Source of the DNA: Candidatus Baltobacteraceae bacterium
Lineage (GTDB): Bacteria > Vulcanimicrobiota > Vulcanimicrobiia > Vulcanimicrobiales > Vulcanimicrobiaceae
Assembly: GCA_036488875.1 (NCBI GenBank)
Contig: DASXGW010000012.1
Span: 124,001 to 188,000, forward strand
Length of the DNA stretch: 64,000 nt
Reading direction: 5' to 3'
The notes under the pieces were generated by a model that was not told where the DNA came from, made no database searches, and saw only the letters and a list, made by a program, of their open reading frames with translations. A program made the translations under genes and the position numbers. Each line of letters begins with the position of its first letter. The stretch's first letter is position 1. This document shows positions 26,060 through 34,321 of the stretch, piece after piece.

Positions 26060-28897
26060 GTGAAAATGAAGCGCTTTGTTCTCAAGCTGCTCTCGATTGC
26101 GGCCGGCGTTTTGACGCTGGGCGCCGCGGCCGTCGTTCCCCTGGATTATCGCGCGTACGATGCGTGGAGCGTGCCGTCGACGGCCGCGTTATCGAACGAC
26201 GGACGGTATCTCGCGTACGTTCTCAAACCCGAGGACGGCGACCCGGGGCTCGTCGTCCGCGAAATTGCGACCGGTCGCGATCGCCGCGAGGCCCGCGCGA
26301 GCAATCCCGTCTTCGCCGGAGACGGACGCTTCGTCGTCTTCACGCGCACCGCACCGTTCGCCGCGATAGACGCGGCGACGCGCGCGCACAAACCGCCCGA
26401 CCAAATGCCGCATGGCGGCGCGGGCGTTCTCGATCTTCACGCCACCGCGCCGGCACAAATCACGGAGCAAATCGAACACATCGTCGTACCCAAAGATAGC
26501 GGATCGGTTATCGCCCTGCGCGCGTACGCATCGCCCACGCCCAAAGCATCCGCGTCGCCCGACCCGCTAAAGATCAAGGAACCCGGCGGCACGCTCACGA
26601 TCGAAGATCTCGCCGGCGGCACGCGTGCGGAGGCTGCCGGCGTGACCGACGTCGTTGTGTCGGACAACGATCGGTTTGTCGCCTACGCGACGCAGACGCA
26701 GGCCGGTACGGGCGACGGCGTTCGTATCTACGACGTCGCGCGCGGTGCGACGCTCGACGTTGCAAACGGCGAAGGACGCTATCGCAACCTCGCAATTGCA
26801 AAGGACGGATCGCTTCTCGCTTTTTTGAGCGATAACGCGTCGTATGCGTCGGACGCGCCACACGACGCACTCTACGTCGTCGACTTACGCGCGGCACACC
26901 CGGCCGCGGTGAAGGCGGTCGACGCCGGCACGAACGGGTTGCCGCCCGGCAATGCCCCGAGCGCCAACGGCACGGTCACGATTTCGGATGACGGTAAGCG
27001 CGTATTCTTCGGAACGGCGGCGGCACCGACGCCGCGCCCCGAGTCGATTCCCGAGCGCATGCCGGTCGACTTGTGGAGTTGGAAAGACGACTCGCTGCAA
27101 TCGCAGCAAAAGCACGACGCCGCTGCGGAACGCAAACGCACGTACGCGGCGGTATACGACGTTGCGAGCGCGCGCTTTGCGCAACTCGGCTCGCCGCAGC
27201 ATCGCGACGTCGAGTGGAATCAGAATCCCAACGTGGCTTTGGCGGAAAACGATCTGCCGTATCTGCGCGCCGAATCGTGGCTTGGGCAAACCTACGACGA
27301 TCTCTGCGCCGTCGCGCTCGCCGGGGGCGCGTGCACGCCGCTGGCGACGCGGGCGCACGATCCGTCGCTTTCACCCGGCGGGCGCTTTGCAATCTACTGG
27401 GACGAGTCGAGCCGCCACTGGATAACCGTCGATACGGCAAGCGGAAAGCACGTCGTGCTCGCGCGGCACGCTCCGGTCCGGTTCGATCTAGAAAACGACG
27501 ATCGCCCCGAACTGCCGCAGCCGTATGGGATGGGCGGCTGGGTGACGGGCGACCGCGGCGTCTTCATTTACGATCGCTACGACGTGTGGCTGGCCGATCC
27601 GCGGACCGGCGAGGCCGTTGACTTCACCCGCGGAACGGGTCGCGCGTCACGCACGGTGTACAGCCCCGTTCAACCCGATCCGCGCGCGCGAGCTTTCGAC
27701 GCGTCGAAACCCGTGCTGCTCTCGCTGATCGACGAGCGGTCCTACGCCAGCGGCTATGCACGCGTCGCCGCAACGGGCGGTACGCCGGTCACACTGCTCA
27801 AACGCGACGCCGTCGTCTACGGCGAACGCGAACCGCTCAACGGTAGTCTTCACGACCTCACGCTGCCGCCGGTCGCGGCCCGCAATGCGCCGCAATACGC
27901 GTATCTCGTCGAAACGTTCGAAGATCTCAATCTTTGGACGAGCGACGATTCGTTCGCGCATCCGGTCAAAATCAGCGACGCCAATCCGCAGCAGTCACAG
28001 TATCGCTGGGGCACCGAGCGCATGATCTCGTATCGCCTCAAAGACGGTACGCCGATGCGCTCGGTCATGCTCGTTCCCAACGGATTAGCGCGTAACCGGC
28101 GCGCGCCGGCGATCGTTTACTTCTACGAAGTGTGGACGCCGATGTTCCACACGTACTACCGGCCCGGTCCGGGAACGGAGCCGAACGTAAGCCGCTACGT
28201 CTCTAACGGCTACGTTGTGCTGCTTCCCGACGTGCGTTATCGCACGGGTCATCCCGGTCCCAGTTCGCTGGAATGCGTTCTTCCCGCGGTGGACGCCGCG
28301 GTGGCGACCGGGTACGTCGATCCCAAGCGAATCGGCATCTCAGGCCATTCCTGGGCGGCGTATCAGATCAATTACATGCTCACGAAAACGCATCGGTTCC
28401 GCGCGGCCGAAGCCGGCGCGGCGGTCGACGACATGTTCAGCTCGTACGGCGGGATTCGTCTCGAGAGCGGCATCGTGCGCGAGTTTCAGTACGAGCACAC
28501 CCAGTCGCGAATCGGCGCGACGCCGTGGGACCGTCCCGATTTGTATATCGAGAACTCCGGACTGTTCGGCATCAGGAACGTAACGACGCCGTACCTGACG
28601 ATCCACAACGATCAGGACGGCGCGGTTCCGCAGTTTCAAGGGATCGAGTTCGTCACCGCAATGCGCCGGCTCGGCAAGATGGCGTATCTCTTCTCGTACG
28701 ACGGAGAGTTTCACGGACTGCATTGGCGCGAACAGCAGAAAAACTGGACCGTTCGGCTCGATCAGTGGTTCGACTACTGGCTCAAAGACGCACCGCGCCC
28801 CGCATGGTTCGACGGCATCGATTACCTGCACCGCGGCGAGGAGAACGTCGACGGCCTGTACGGGGAGCCGGTCCCCACCGCATCGCCCGGCCCGTAG
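26060..28897 (+). CDS. S9 family peptidase, long form
   Basis: 945 residues from GTG 26060, or 943 from ATG 26066; both follow the preceding S9 stop within 7 bp. Signal peptide MKRFVLKLLSIAAGVLTLGAAA. The N-terminal two thirds are propeller-like (TAALSNDGRYLAYVL, TISDDGKRVFFGT). The catalytic domain is at the end: GISGHSWAAYQINYM carries the nucleophile Ser in GHSWA, HNDQDGAVPQFQG the Asp, and YDGEFHGLHWREQQ the His. WTVRLDQWFDYWLKDAPRPAWFDGIDY is typical of this subgroup of large S9 peptidases. Tandem S9 genes suggest a peptide-degrading operon. The stop codon TAG lies in the loop of a hairpin (28887-28907). Confidence 0.92.
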   Translation: MKMKRFVLKLLSIAAGVLTLGAAAVVPLDYRAYDAWSVPSTAALSNDGRYLAYVLKPEDGDPGLVVREIATGRDRREARASNPVFAGDGRFVVFTRTAPFAAIDAATRAHKPPDQMPHGGAGVLDLHATAPAQITEQIEHIVVPKDSGSVIALRAYASPTPKASASPDPLKIKEPGGTLTIEDLAGGTRAEAAGVTDVVVSDNDRFVAYATQTQAGTGDGVRIYDVARGATLDVANGEGRYRNLAIAKDGSLLAFLSDNASYASDAPHDALYVVDLRAAHPAAVKAVDAGTNGLPPGNAPSANGTVTISDDGKRVFFGTAAAPTPRPESIPERMPVDLWSWKDDSLQSQQKHDAAAERKRTYAAVYDVASARFAQLGSPQHRDVEWNQNPNVALAENDLPYLRAESWLGQTYDDLCAVALAGGACTPLATRAHDPSLSPGGRFAIYWDESSRHWITVDTASGKHVVLARHAPVRFDLENDDRPELPQPYGMGGWVTGDRGVFIYDRYDVWLADPRTGEAVDFTRGTGRASRTVYSPVQPDPRARAFDASKPVLLSLIDERSYASGYARVAATGGTPVTLLKRDAVVYGEREPLNGSLHDLTLPPVAARNAPQYAYLVETFEDLNLWTSDDSFAHPVKISDANPQQSQYRWGTERMISYRLKDGTPMRSVMLVPNGLARNRRAPAIVYFYEVWTPMFHTYYRPGPGTEPNVSRYVSNGYVVLLPDVRYRTGHPGPSSLECVLPAVDAAVATGYVDPKRIGISGHSWAAYQINYMLTKTHRFRAAEAGAAVDDMFSSYGGIRLESGIVREFQYEHTQSRIGATPWDRPDLYIENSGLFGIRNVTTPYLTIHNDQDGAVPQFQGIEFVTAMRRLGKMAYLFSYDGEFHGLHWREQQKNWTVRLDQWFDYWLKDAPRPAWFDGIDYLHRGEENVDGLYGEPVPTASPGP

Positions 28898-28938
28898 AGC
28901 GGGCCGGCAGGATTCTTGAAACGACTGTTTCAAGAATC
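28887..28938. promoter_or_regulatory. Two tandem perfect hairpins between the S9 and glycosyltransferase genes
   Basis: First hairpin: CCGGCCCG (28887-28894), loop TAGAG, CGGGCCGG (28900-28907); the loop holds the S9 stop codon. Second hairpin: GATTCTTGAAAC (28911-28922), loop GACT, GTTTCAAGAATC (28927-28938), a perfect 12-bp stem ending four bases before ATG 28943. The second, AT-rich arm may be a repressor operator, or at RNA level it may mask the downstream start or protect the upstream message. No U-tract follows. Confidence 0.6.
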
Positions 28939-28942
28939 GCCC

Positions 28943-30493
28943 ATGAGCAAAGGTGCGCGCTGGGCCGCATGGAGCGTGGCGGCCGTGGTTGGATTGGTCC
29001 ATCTCGCCGCGGCGGATCGTTACGGTGCGTTCCGCAACGAACTCTATTTCATCGTCTGCGGCCGCCACCCGGCCCTGGGCTACGTCGATCAGCCGCCGCT
29101 GGTGCCACTGCTGGCGGCGGTCACCCAGTTTGCCGGAACCCACGTGTGGGCGCTGCGCCTGCCGGCGGTCATCGCCGCCGTCGCGCTCGTTCCGCTCACC
29201 GTCGCGCTCGCACAGCTTTTAGGCGCGAGCACGCGCGCGGCGTGGCTTGCCGCCGTCGCGGCCGCGTGCTCGCCGCTGCTCATCGCCATGACGGCCGCGT
29301 TCTCGACGTCGACGTTCGAACCGCTCGATTTTACGGCGATCGCTTACCTAATCGCTCGCGCGATTCTTCGCAACGAACCCAAGGCGTATTGGTGGGCCGG
29401 TGCGGTTGCCGGTCTAGCGTTCGAAACGAAGTACGGCGTCGTGATGTGGGGCGTCGGTCTCGCAGCCGGCATACTGCTCGCGGGTCCGCGTTGCGTGCTG
29501 CGCTCGCGCGATGCGTGGATCGGCGCCGGCATCGCGGCGCTGATCGCCCTGCCCAACGTCGCGTGGCAAGCGGCGCACGGACTTCCCTTCCTCGAGCTCG
29601 TGCGCAACGATAACGCCGGCAATCTCACCGGTTCGCCGGCGGCGTTTACGATCGATCAGATATTTTCGGTAAACGTGGTACTCGCACCGCTCTGGATTAC
29701 CGGCCTCATCGCTCCGTTTACGTTGGCGCGTCTCAAGACGGCTCGATTTCTTTCCATCGCGTTTGTGGTCACGGCCGCACTCGTGATGGCCAGTCACGGC
29801 AAGAACTACTATCTCGCCGGCGCGTATCCGGCGATATTCGCCGCCGGCGCCGCCGCCTGCACGAACCTACCGCGCTTACTCGTCGCGGGGTGGTCGCTGC
29901 TGGCCGCCGTCAATGCTGCGCTCGCGCTGCCGCTGGTGTTGCCGGTCGCTTCTCCCGACGGCTTGCTGCGCATGATGAATCGCATGTCCTTCAAGCCGCC
30001 GCCGATCGAACGCGCCTGCCTCGGCGCGCCCATCATGTGCCAGATGGCCGATCAGTTCGGATGGCCGGAGCTCGCGCGCCGTACGGGCGGTGTCTACGCG
30101 GCGCTTCCTCCGGTCGACCGCGCGAAAGCCGCCATCTTCGCTTCGAACTACGGCGAAGCGGCAGCCATCGACGTTTATGGACAGAATCTTCCACCCGCGT
30201 TGAGTGGAAACAATCAGTACTATTTGTGGGGGCCGCGCGGCTACGACGGCTCGACGGTGATCGCGATCAACGTCGATCCCGCAATCTGGTCGAAGTTCTG
30301 CGACTCGGCGCGCACCGTCGCGACGTTCGGCGACTCACCGTACGCGATGCCGTTCGAGCGCAACCGCCCGATCGTGCTCTGCCGTGGGATGCATCCCCCG
30401 CTAGCGCAGATGTGGCCGAACTTCAAGCACTACGGCGTCGAGAATCTTGGGGAAGGTCCGTATACTCGGCCACCAGCCACGCAGCTCCGGTAA
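28943..30493 (+). CDS. GT39/PMT-like membrane glycosyltransferase
   Basis: 516 residues from ATG 28943; a TTG start at 28916 would lie inside the inverted repeat and is less likely. The N-terminal loop has RYGAFRNELYFIVCGRHPALGYVDQPPLVPLLAAV; the acidic residue of RNELY and the Asp of YVDQPP match the donor-site loop of ArnT/PMT-type GT-C enzymes. About ten to eleven membrane segments follow up to residue 360, then a soluble C-terminal domain (about 365-516). These enzymes move a sugar from a polyprenyl phosphate to lipid or protein on the periplasmic face. The 3' end overlaps the convergent DoxX-like gene by 71 bp. Confidence 0.83.
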   Translation: MSKGARWAAWSVAAVVGLVHLAAADRYGAFRNELYFIVCGRHPALGYVDQPPLVPLLAAVTQFAGTHVWALRLPAVIAAVALVPLTVALAQLLGASTRAAWLAAVAAACSPLLIAMTAAFSTSTFEPLDFTAIAYLIARAILRNEPKAYWWAGAVAGLAFETKYGVVMWGVGLAAGILLAGPRCVLRSRDAWIGAGIAALIALPNVAWQAAHGLPFLELVRNDNAGNLTGSPAAFTIDQIFSVNVVLAPLWITGLIAPFTLARLKTARFLSIAFVVTAALVMASHGKNYYLAGAYPAIFAAGAAACTNLPRLLVAGWSLLAAVNAALALPLVLPVASPDGLLRMMNRMSFKPPPIERACLGAPIMCQMADQFGWPELARRTGGVYAALPPVDRAKAAIFASNYGEAAAIDVYGQNLPPALSGNNQYYLWGPRGYDGSTVIAINVDPAIWSKFCDSARTVATFGDSPYAMPFERNRPIVLCRGMHPPLAQMWPNFKHYGVENLGEGPYTRPPATQLR

Positions 30494-31142
30494 TCAGGAA
30501 ATTCAGCGCGAACTCCGACCAGTTCCCGTGCAGCTCGCCGTGAGTAACCAGCGCGGGCACCCAGACCAGTAAGCCGAACAGCGCGAGCATCAACGCCATC
30601 AAGCGTAAGGCGAGCCGCGCCTGAACGTTGATGAGAATGGCGATTGCCGCGAGCGCGAACGCGATGGTCGTGAGTATCGCCCAGAACATCTGGTTCGGCA
30701 AGATCCACGACGGTACCAGACTCGCCGTGAACTTCAAGTAGGCGATCTGCGCCCAGGCAAACGAGACCGTGCATATGCCCATGCCGATGCGCGAGGGATC
30801 CGGCTCGTACGCCGCAAACGCGCCGCACACGAGCGCGAGAATTTCGAAAAACAGGACGTACGAACCGTACGTACCCGGATGGGCGACGATGCTGGGAACG
30901 CATCCTAACGTAAGCACCGCGTACGTGACGCCTAGAAGGGTTGCTCCGGAACGCGCTGCGCTCGGGAAAAGGATCCCGAGGCCACCGGCAATTTGAGCGA
31001 TCGCGAGAACGTCCGCGAGAATCGGCTGTTTGAAGTACGGCAAAGCCTGCCACGTGTCGGCGTCGTGCCAGATCAGGCCGATAACGCCGAACAGCACCGC
31101 CGACGCGCCGAAGACGATACGCCCGTACAACGCCGTTTGCAT
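30423..31142 (-). CDS. DoxX-like integral membrane protein
   Basis: 239 residues with about eight membrane segments spread evenly (IVFGASAVLFGVIGLIW, ILADVLAIAQIAGGLGILF, ATLLGVTYAVLTLGCVP, VLFFEILALVCGAFAAY and more). YFKQPILADVLAIAQIAGGLGILFPSAARSGA looks like the DoxX/DUF417 core. Members of these families are linked to thiosulfate or other redox handling in a few cases, but most are uncharacterised. The start is ATG 31142. It converges with and overlaps the GT39-like gene by 71 bp. Confidence 0.7.
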   Translation of the reverse strand: MQTALYGRIVFGASAVLFGVIGLIWHDADTWQALPYFKQPILADVLAIAQIAGGLGILFPSAARSGATLLGVTYAVLTLGCVPSIVAHPGTYGSYVLFFEILALVCGAFAAYEPDPSRIGMGICTVSFAWAQIAYLKFTASLVPSWILPNQMFWAILTTIAFALAAIAILINVQARLALRLMALMLALFGLLVWVPALVTHGELHGNWSEFALNFLITGAAWLVAEYTDLPQDSRRRSA

Positions 31143-31229
31143 GGAAACCGTAACGCGCGTGGGCTAAAATCTGTGACCGCATCGAATCGGGCGAGGGGCG
31201 CCGCGCATTTTGCGTGAAAAGACGAGCCC

Positions 31230-32171
31230 ATGTTGGCCTGCGCAGTGCTGGTTGCCGCCTTGAGTTTCTCGGCCACCCTGATTCCCGTCGCGGGCGACAC
31301 CAATCCGGATCTGCAAGGCATCGCGGTCGGACCGGACCGGGCGTTGTGGTTCGTCGAGTACGAGGCCGGCGCCATCGGGCGGGTCACGACCGACGGGAAA
31401 CTCACGGAGTTTCCGTTGCCGAAGGACCGATTCTTCGGCCTGCAGTCGATCGTGGCGGGTCCCGACGGTGCGTTATGGTTCACCGAGTACGTCGCCGGCG
31501 CGATCGGACGGATGACCACTAGCGGGAGCTATACGGAATACGCAATTCCCGACGATGCCGGCTCGGCTTCCCCGACCGGCATTGCCGTCGGCAGCGACGG
31601 TGCGCTGTGGTTCACGCAGTACGAGCGTAGCAAAATCGGGCGGATAAGCGTCGACGGTAAAATTGCCGAATATCCGATCGGCGCCGACGGCGAGCCGTAC
31701 GCGATTGCGCCGGGTTCCGACGGAGCCTTATGGTTTACCGAACGCCATCACGGCATCGGACGTATCGGTACCGATGGAAAGATCAGCGACTATCCCACCG
31801 GTTCGCTCGAGGCCCGCGACCGCGATCCTTTTGCGATCGCGGCCGGCCCCGACGGCGCGCTATGGTTTACCGATACGACCCTCGGCGAAATCGGCCGGAT
31901 TACGACGCACGGAGCGCGCACGTACTACACGGTCGGCGAACACTCGCCACCCGAAGCCATTACCGCCGGATCGGATGGTGCGCTGTGGTTTACGACGTAC
32001 GACGATCAAGAGTTTGGGCGCATCACGACCCACGGCGTCACGACTTTCTACTTACGCAAACGCCACGACGACATGCACGACAATCCGTTCGGACTCGCAA
32101 CCGGCCCCGATGGCGCGCTGTGGTTTACGCGCTATAACGATGCCGCGGTCTCCCGAGCGAGCATCCGCTAA
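31230..32171 (+). CDS. Secreted virginiamycin-B-lyase-like beta-propeller
   Basis: 313 residues with signal peptide MLACAVLVAALSFSATLIPVAG. About seven repeats of roughly 42 residues carry GPDGALWFTE, GSDGALWFTQ, GPDGALWFTD and similar cores, each followed by IGR(I/V)TTDG. This is the seven-bladed Vgb fold (streptogramin B lyase/NHL-like). True Vgb enzymes cleave the ester of streptogramin B; most relatives in soil bacteria are of unknown activity, so I do not claim resistance. The stop overlaps the convergent small gene by 4 bp. Confidence 0.83.
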   Translation: MLACAVLVAALSFSATLIPVAGDTNPDLQGIAVGPDRALWFVEYEAGAIGRVTTDGKLTEFPLPKDRFFGLQSIVAGPDGALWFTEYVAGAIGRMTTSGSYTEYAIPDDAGSASPTGIAVGSDGALWFTQYERSKIGRISVDGKIAEYPIGADGEPYAIAPGSDGALWFTERHHGIGRIGTDGKISDYPTGSLEARDRDPFAIAAGPDGALWFTDTTLGEIGRITTHGARTYYTVGEHSPPEAITAGSDGALWFTTYDDQEFGRITTHGVTTFYLRKRHDDMHDNPFGLATGPDGALWFTRYNDAAVSRASIR

Positions 32172-32491
32172 CCCGGGCCCGTACCGCCGCAGCCGTAGTC
32201 GAGCGTCGTGCTGCACAGCACGAGGTCGAGCGTCGTCTGCGCGCTCTGCTTCACGACGACGTCACGCTTTTGCGGGGGCACGTCGTCGGAGTTCGCCTTG
32301 AGTATGTAGTGTCCGGGCAAAAGACCCGTCAGACGATACGCACCGTGCGCGTCGGTGGTCGTGTGATGCGAACCGATCGCGATCGCGACGCCGGGCAACG
32401 GCTGCCCCGTCGTTGCGTCGGTCACGTGGCCGGCGAGCACGGCTAGCGCTAGGGCGGCGGTTTGGGCAAGCAGGCGGCGGAAACTCCTCAT
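32168..32491 (-). CDS. Small secreted carboxypeptidase-regulatory-like (CNA-B/transthyretin-like) domain protein
   Basis: 107 residues from ATG 32491 (MRSFRRLLAQTAALALAVLA), a signal peptide. The mature part is one Ig-like domain: GHVTDATTGQPLPGVAIAIGSHHTTTDAHGAYRLTGLLPGHYILKANSDD, typical of the carboxypeptidase regulatory-like family. Two Cys near the end (VLCSTTLDYGCGG) could form a disulfide. Such single domains are usually binding or structural modules. It is divergent from the next gene, which starts 23 bp away. Confidence 0.75.
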   Translation of the reverse strand: MRSFRRLLAQTAALALAVLAGHVTDATTGQPLPGVAIAIGSHHTTTDAHGAYRLTGLLPGHYILKANSDDVPPQKRDVVVKQSAQTTLDLVLCSTTLDYGCGGTGPG

Positions 32492-32514
32492 CGGAGTCGA
32501 ATTCTCGTAGCGCA

Positions 32515-33258
32515 ATGATCGGCATCCTGTTGGCGGCAGTGATTATCCCCAATTTTAACGCAGACCGGGCCCTCGTGGTACTTGCTCGCGACGACGAGAC
32601 CGTGGCGGCCTGCACATCGGAGCGACCTGGTTCGCTGCGCCCGGAAAACGTGAAATTGACGCTCCTTTCCCGCGGCCCTGAGCTGGTCTTAGTGGAGATG
32701 TACGACGACACGTGCGTCTGCGGAGCGCACAACTGCCCGTTCTGGATCTACCGCGTGCGCGGAACCGAGGACCAGCGGCTTGCGACGTCGTGGGCCTACG
32801 ACGTAAGGGTCGTCCCGGCCGACGGCGGTGTGCCCGACGTCGTCGGAACCTCTCACGATAGCGCAGCCGTATCGGACGTCGTTCGGTTCGCCTACCGCAA
32901 CGGCACGTACGTGGAGGCCGAGTCGTGGAAGTTGCGAGGCGACGACCGCAAGCCGATCAGCGTTCCGGTGCGCTTCGCGCCGGGGACATCGAGCGCGCGA
33001 TTGCACGGCACGATCGGTCTCGGCTGGACCGACGACTACACCGTCGTCGCCGCCAAAGGGCAAACTTTGGAAGTCTCCGCGGTTGCGGGCAAACGGCCAA
33101 CGCTTATCCGGCTGATGGGTAACGACGTCAATCAAACGCTGACGCCGGGACGTTCCTTCATCCTGCCGGCAGCTGGCACGTACACGATCGACGTCGATCT
33201 CGGCTACACGGACGACGATCGCGACGCAGCCTACGCGTTTACCCTTTCGATCCGCTAA
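32515..33258 (+). CDS. Secreted protein of unknown function
   Basis: 247 residues from ATG 32515 (MIGILLAAVIIPNFNADR), with a short hydrophobic start that may be a signal peptide. A Cys-containing segment (MYDDTCVCGAHNCPFWIYRV) resembles a small disulfide-rich or metal-binding loop. The C-terminal half (SSARLHGTIGLGWTDDYTVVAAKGQTLEVSAVAGKRPT, then LPAAGTYTIDVDLGYTDD) looks like a beta-sandwich of the pre-peptidase C-terminal kind. I recognise no family for the whole. Its end overlaps the end of senB by 20 bp, convergently. Confidence 0.65.
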   Translation: MIGILLAAVIIPNFNADRALVVLARDDETVAACTSERPGSLRPENVKLTLLSRGPELVLVEMYDDTCVCGAHNCPFWIYRVRGTEDQRLATSWAYDVRVVPADGGVPDVVGTSHDSAAVSDVVRFAYRNGTYVEAESWKLRGDDRKPISVPVRFAPGTSSARLHGTIGLGWTDDYTVVAAKGQTLEVSAVAGKRPTLIRLMGNDVNQTLTPGRSFILPAAGTYTIDVDLGYTDDDRDAAYAFTLSIR

Positions 33259-34321
33259 CCCCGCGGGACGCTAACGCAATGGCGCGCGCGAGCCCCGCTC
33301 GCTCGCTACCGAGCTTCACCTTTGGCGCCAGTGCACGAATCTGCCGCCGCAGCAGCCGCGCAAAACGCGGATCGTTCACGAAACGGTCAATGAGCGCCGC
33401 GAGCGCCGCACTCGATCCGACCGCATAATAGCCGGCATACCCGGGTCCGAACACACCGGCGTTTCCGTCGATGCGCGAAGCGAGCACCGGAACGCCGTTG
33501 GCGATCGCCTCGCTTGCGACGTTGGCGCCACCCTCCGAGCGCGACGAAAGCACGAGCGCGTCGCAACCCGCGAGCAGACGCAGCGCGCGCGATCGTGAAA
33601 CTTCACCGAGGTAACGATAGCGCGGATCGCGCGCCTCTACCGCTTTGACGCGCGCCGCGTAGTGGGAATCGAGCGTGCCGCCGGCCTGCCGCACTTCGAC
33701 GTCGACACCTTCGAGATAGCGTAATGCATAAGCGGCCCGCAGCGGATCCTTCTCGCGACGCAAATGACCGAGCACGCAGAGGCGCGCCGGTCGCCCTTTT
33801 ACGCTTCTTCGTCTGACGCTCGCGCGCTGCGCCGACTGTACCACCGCGATCGCGCGTTTTCGCAGCCGTTTGGGAAGCCGCTCGATGGCCAGCGGCTGCA
33901 GCGTGACGATGGCGTTGGCAGCCTCGAGTGCGCGCATCGCCCGCCGGCCGTGCGGAAGCTTCCCGTATACGTCGGTCCCGGTCAGTACGACGACGATTGG
34001 GCGATCCGGGAAGCGCTTGCGAAAGGCAGCAACGAACGGCGCGCTCTTATCCGCGTGCAAAGCAACCAGGATGCCGGCATCGGGGACCGCTTGCGATGAC
34101 GCCGCAATGCGCGTCTTGTATCCCAACGAACGCAATATGCGGGAATACCGCTGCGCGGTGACGGAATTGCCGGACCGAGAACTGGGACTTGTGGGAGATG
34201 CGATGACGACCGACGTAACGGTCCCGCCCGCGGAAGCGCTGCTCGACGCGCGCGCGCGAACGCTCGCGCTCGTCGACGACTTGCGCGACGATCTCCTGCT
34301 CGTGCCGATGCTCGATACCAT
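33239..34321 (-). CDS. senB: Selenosugar synthase SenB (TIGR04348-type glycosyltransferase)
   Basis: The conserved protein begins near VVIASPTSPSSRSGNSVTAQRYSRILRSLGY (about 34216) and ends at residue LASRGVSGSKG. It has the SenB hallmarks: a GNSVTA N-terminus, LTGTDVYGKLP, LCVLGHLRREKDPLRAAYALR, and VLSSRSEGGANVASEAIANGVPVLASRI. SenB joins selenophosphate to a UDP-sugar to give a selenosugar, the selenium donor for selenoneine (known from Variovorax). No ATG, GTG or TTG lies at the expected N-terminus; the nearest standard in-frame start upstream is ATG 34321, given here, which would overlap the start of senA by 119 bp. The true start is therefore open. It is divergent from senA. Confidence 0.85.
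   Translation of the reverse strand: MVSSIGTSRRSSRKSSTSASVRARASSSASAGGTVTSVVIASPTSPSSRSGNSVTAQRYSRILRSLGYKTRIAASSQAVPDAGILVALHADKSAPFVAAFRKRFPDRPIVVVLTGTDVYGKLPHGRRAMRALEAANAIVTLQPLAIERLPKRLRKRAIAVVQSAQRASVRRRSVKGRPARLCVLGHLRREKDPLRAAYALRYLEGVDVEVRQAGGTLDSHYAARVKAVEARDPRYRYLGEVSRSRALRLLAGCDALVLSSRSEGGANVASEAIANGVPVLASRIDGNAGVFGPGYAGYYAVGSSAALAALIDRFVNDPRFARLLRRQIRALAPKVKLGSERAGLARAIALASRGVSGSKG

Noticed and set aside
28916-28942. TTG 28916 as start of the GT39-like gene
   Set aside because: The codon lies inside the perfect 12-bp inverted repeat, and ATG 28943 starts just before the first membrane helix.
31230-32171. Streptogramin resistance gene
   Set aside because: The Vgb-like propeller repeats are clear, but the fold is common in secreted proteins of soil bacteria and nothing nearby points to resistance. 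Catalytic residues were not verified.
33870-34202. N-terminal extension of SenA to 33870
   Set aside because: The residues before ATG 34203 belong to senB read on the other strand. GGGAG fits ATG 34203 and the DinB domain starts right after it.
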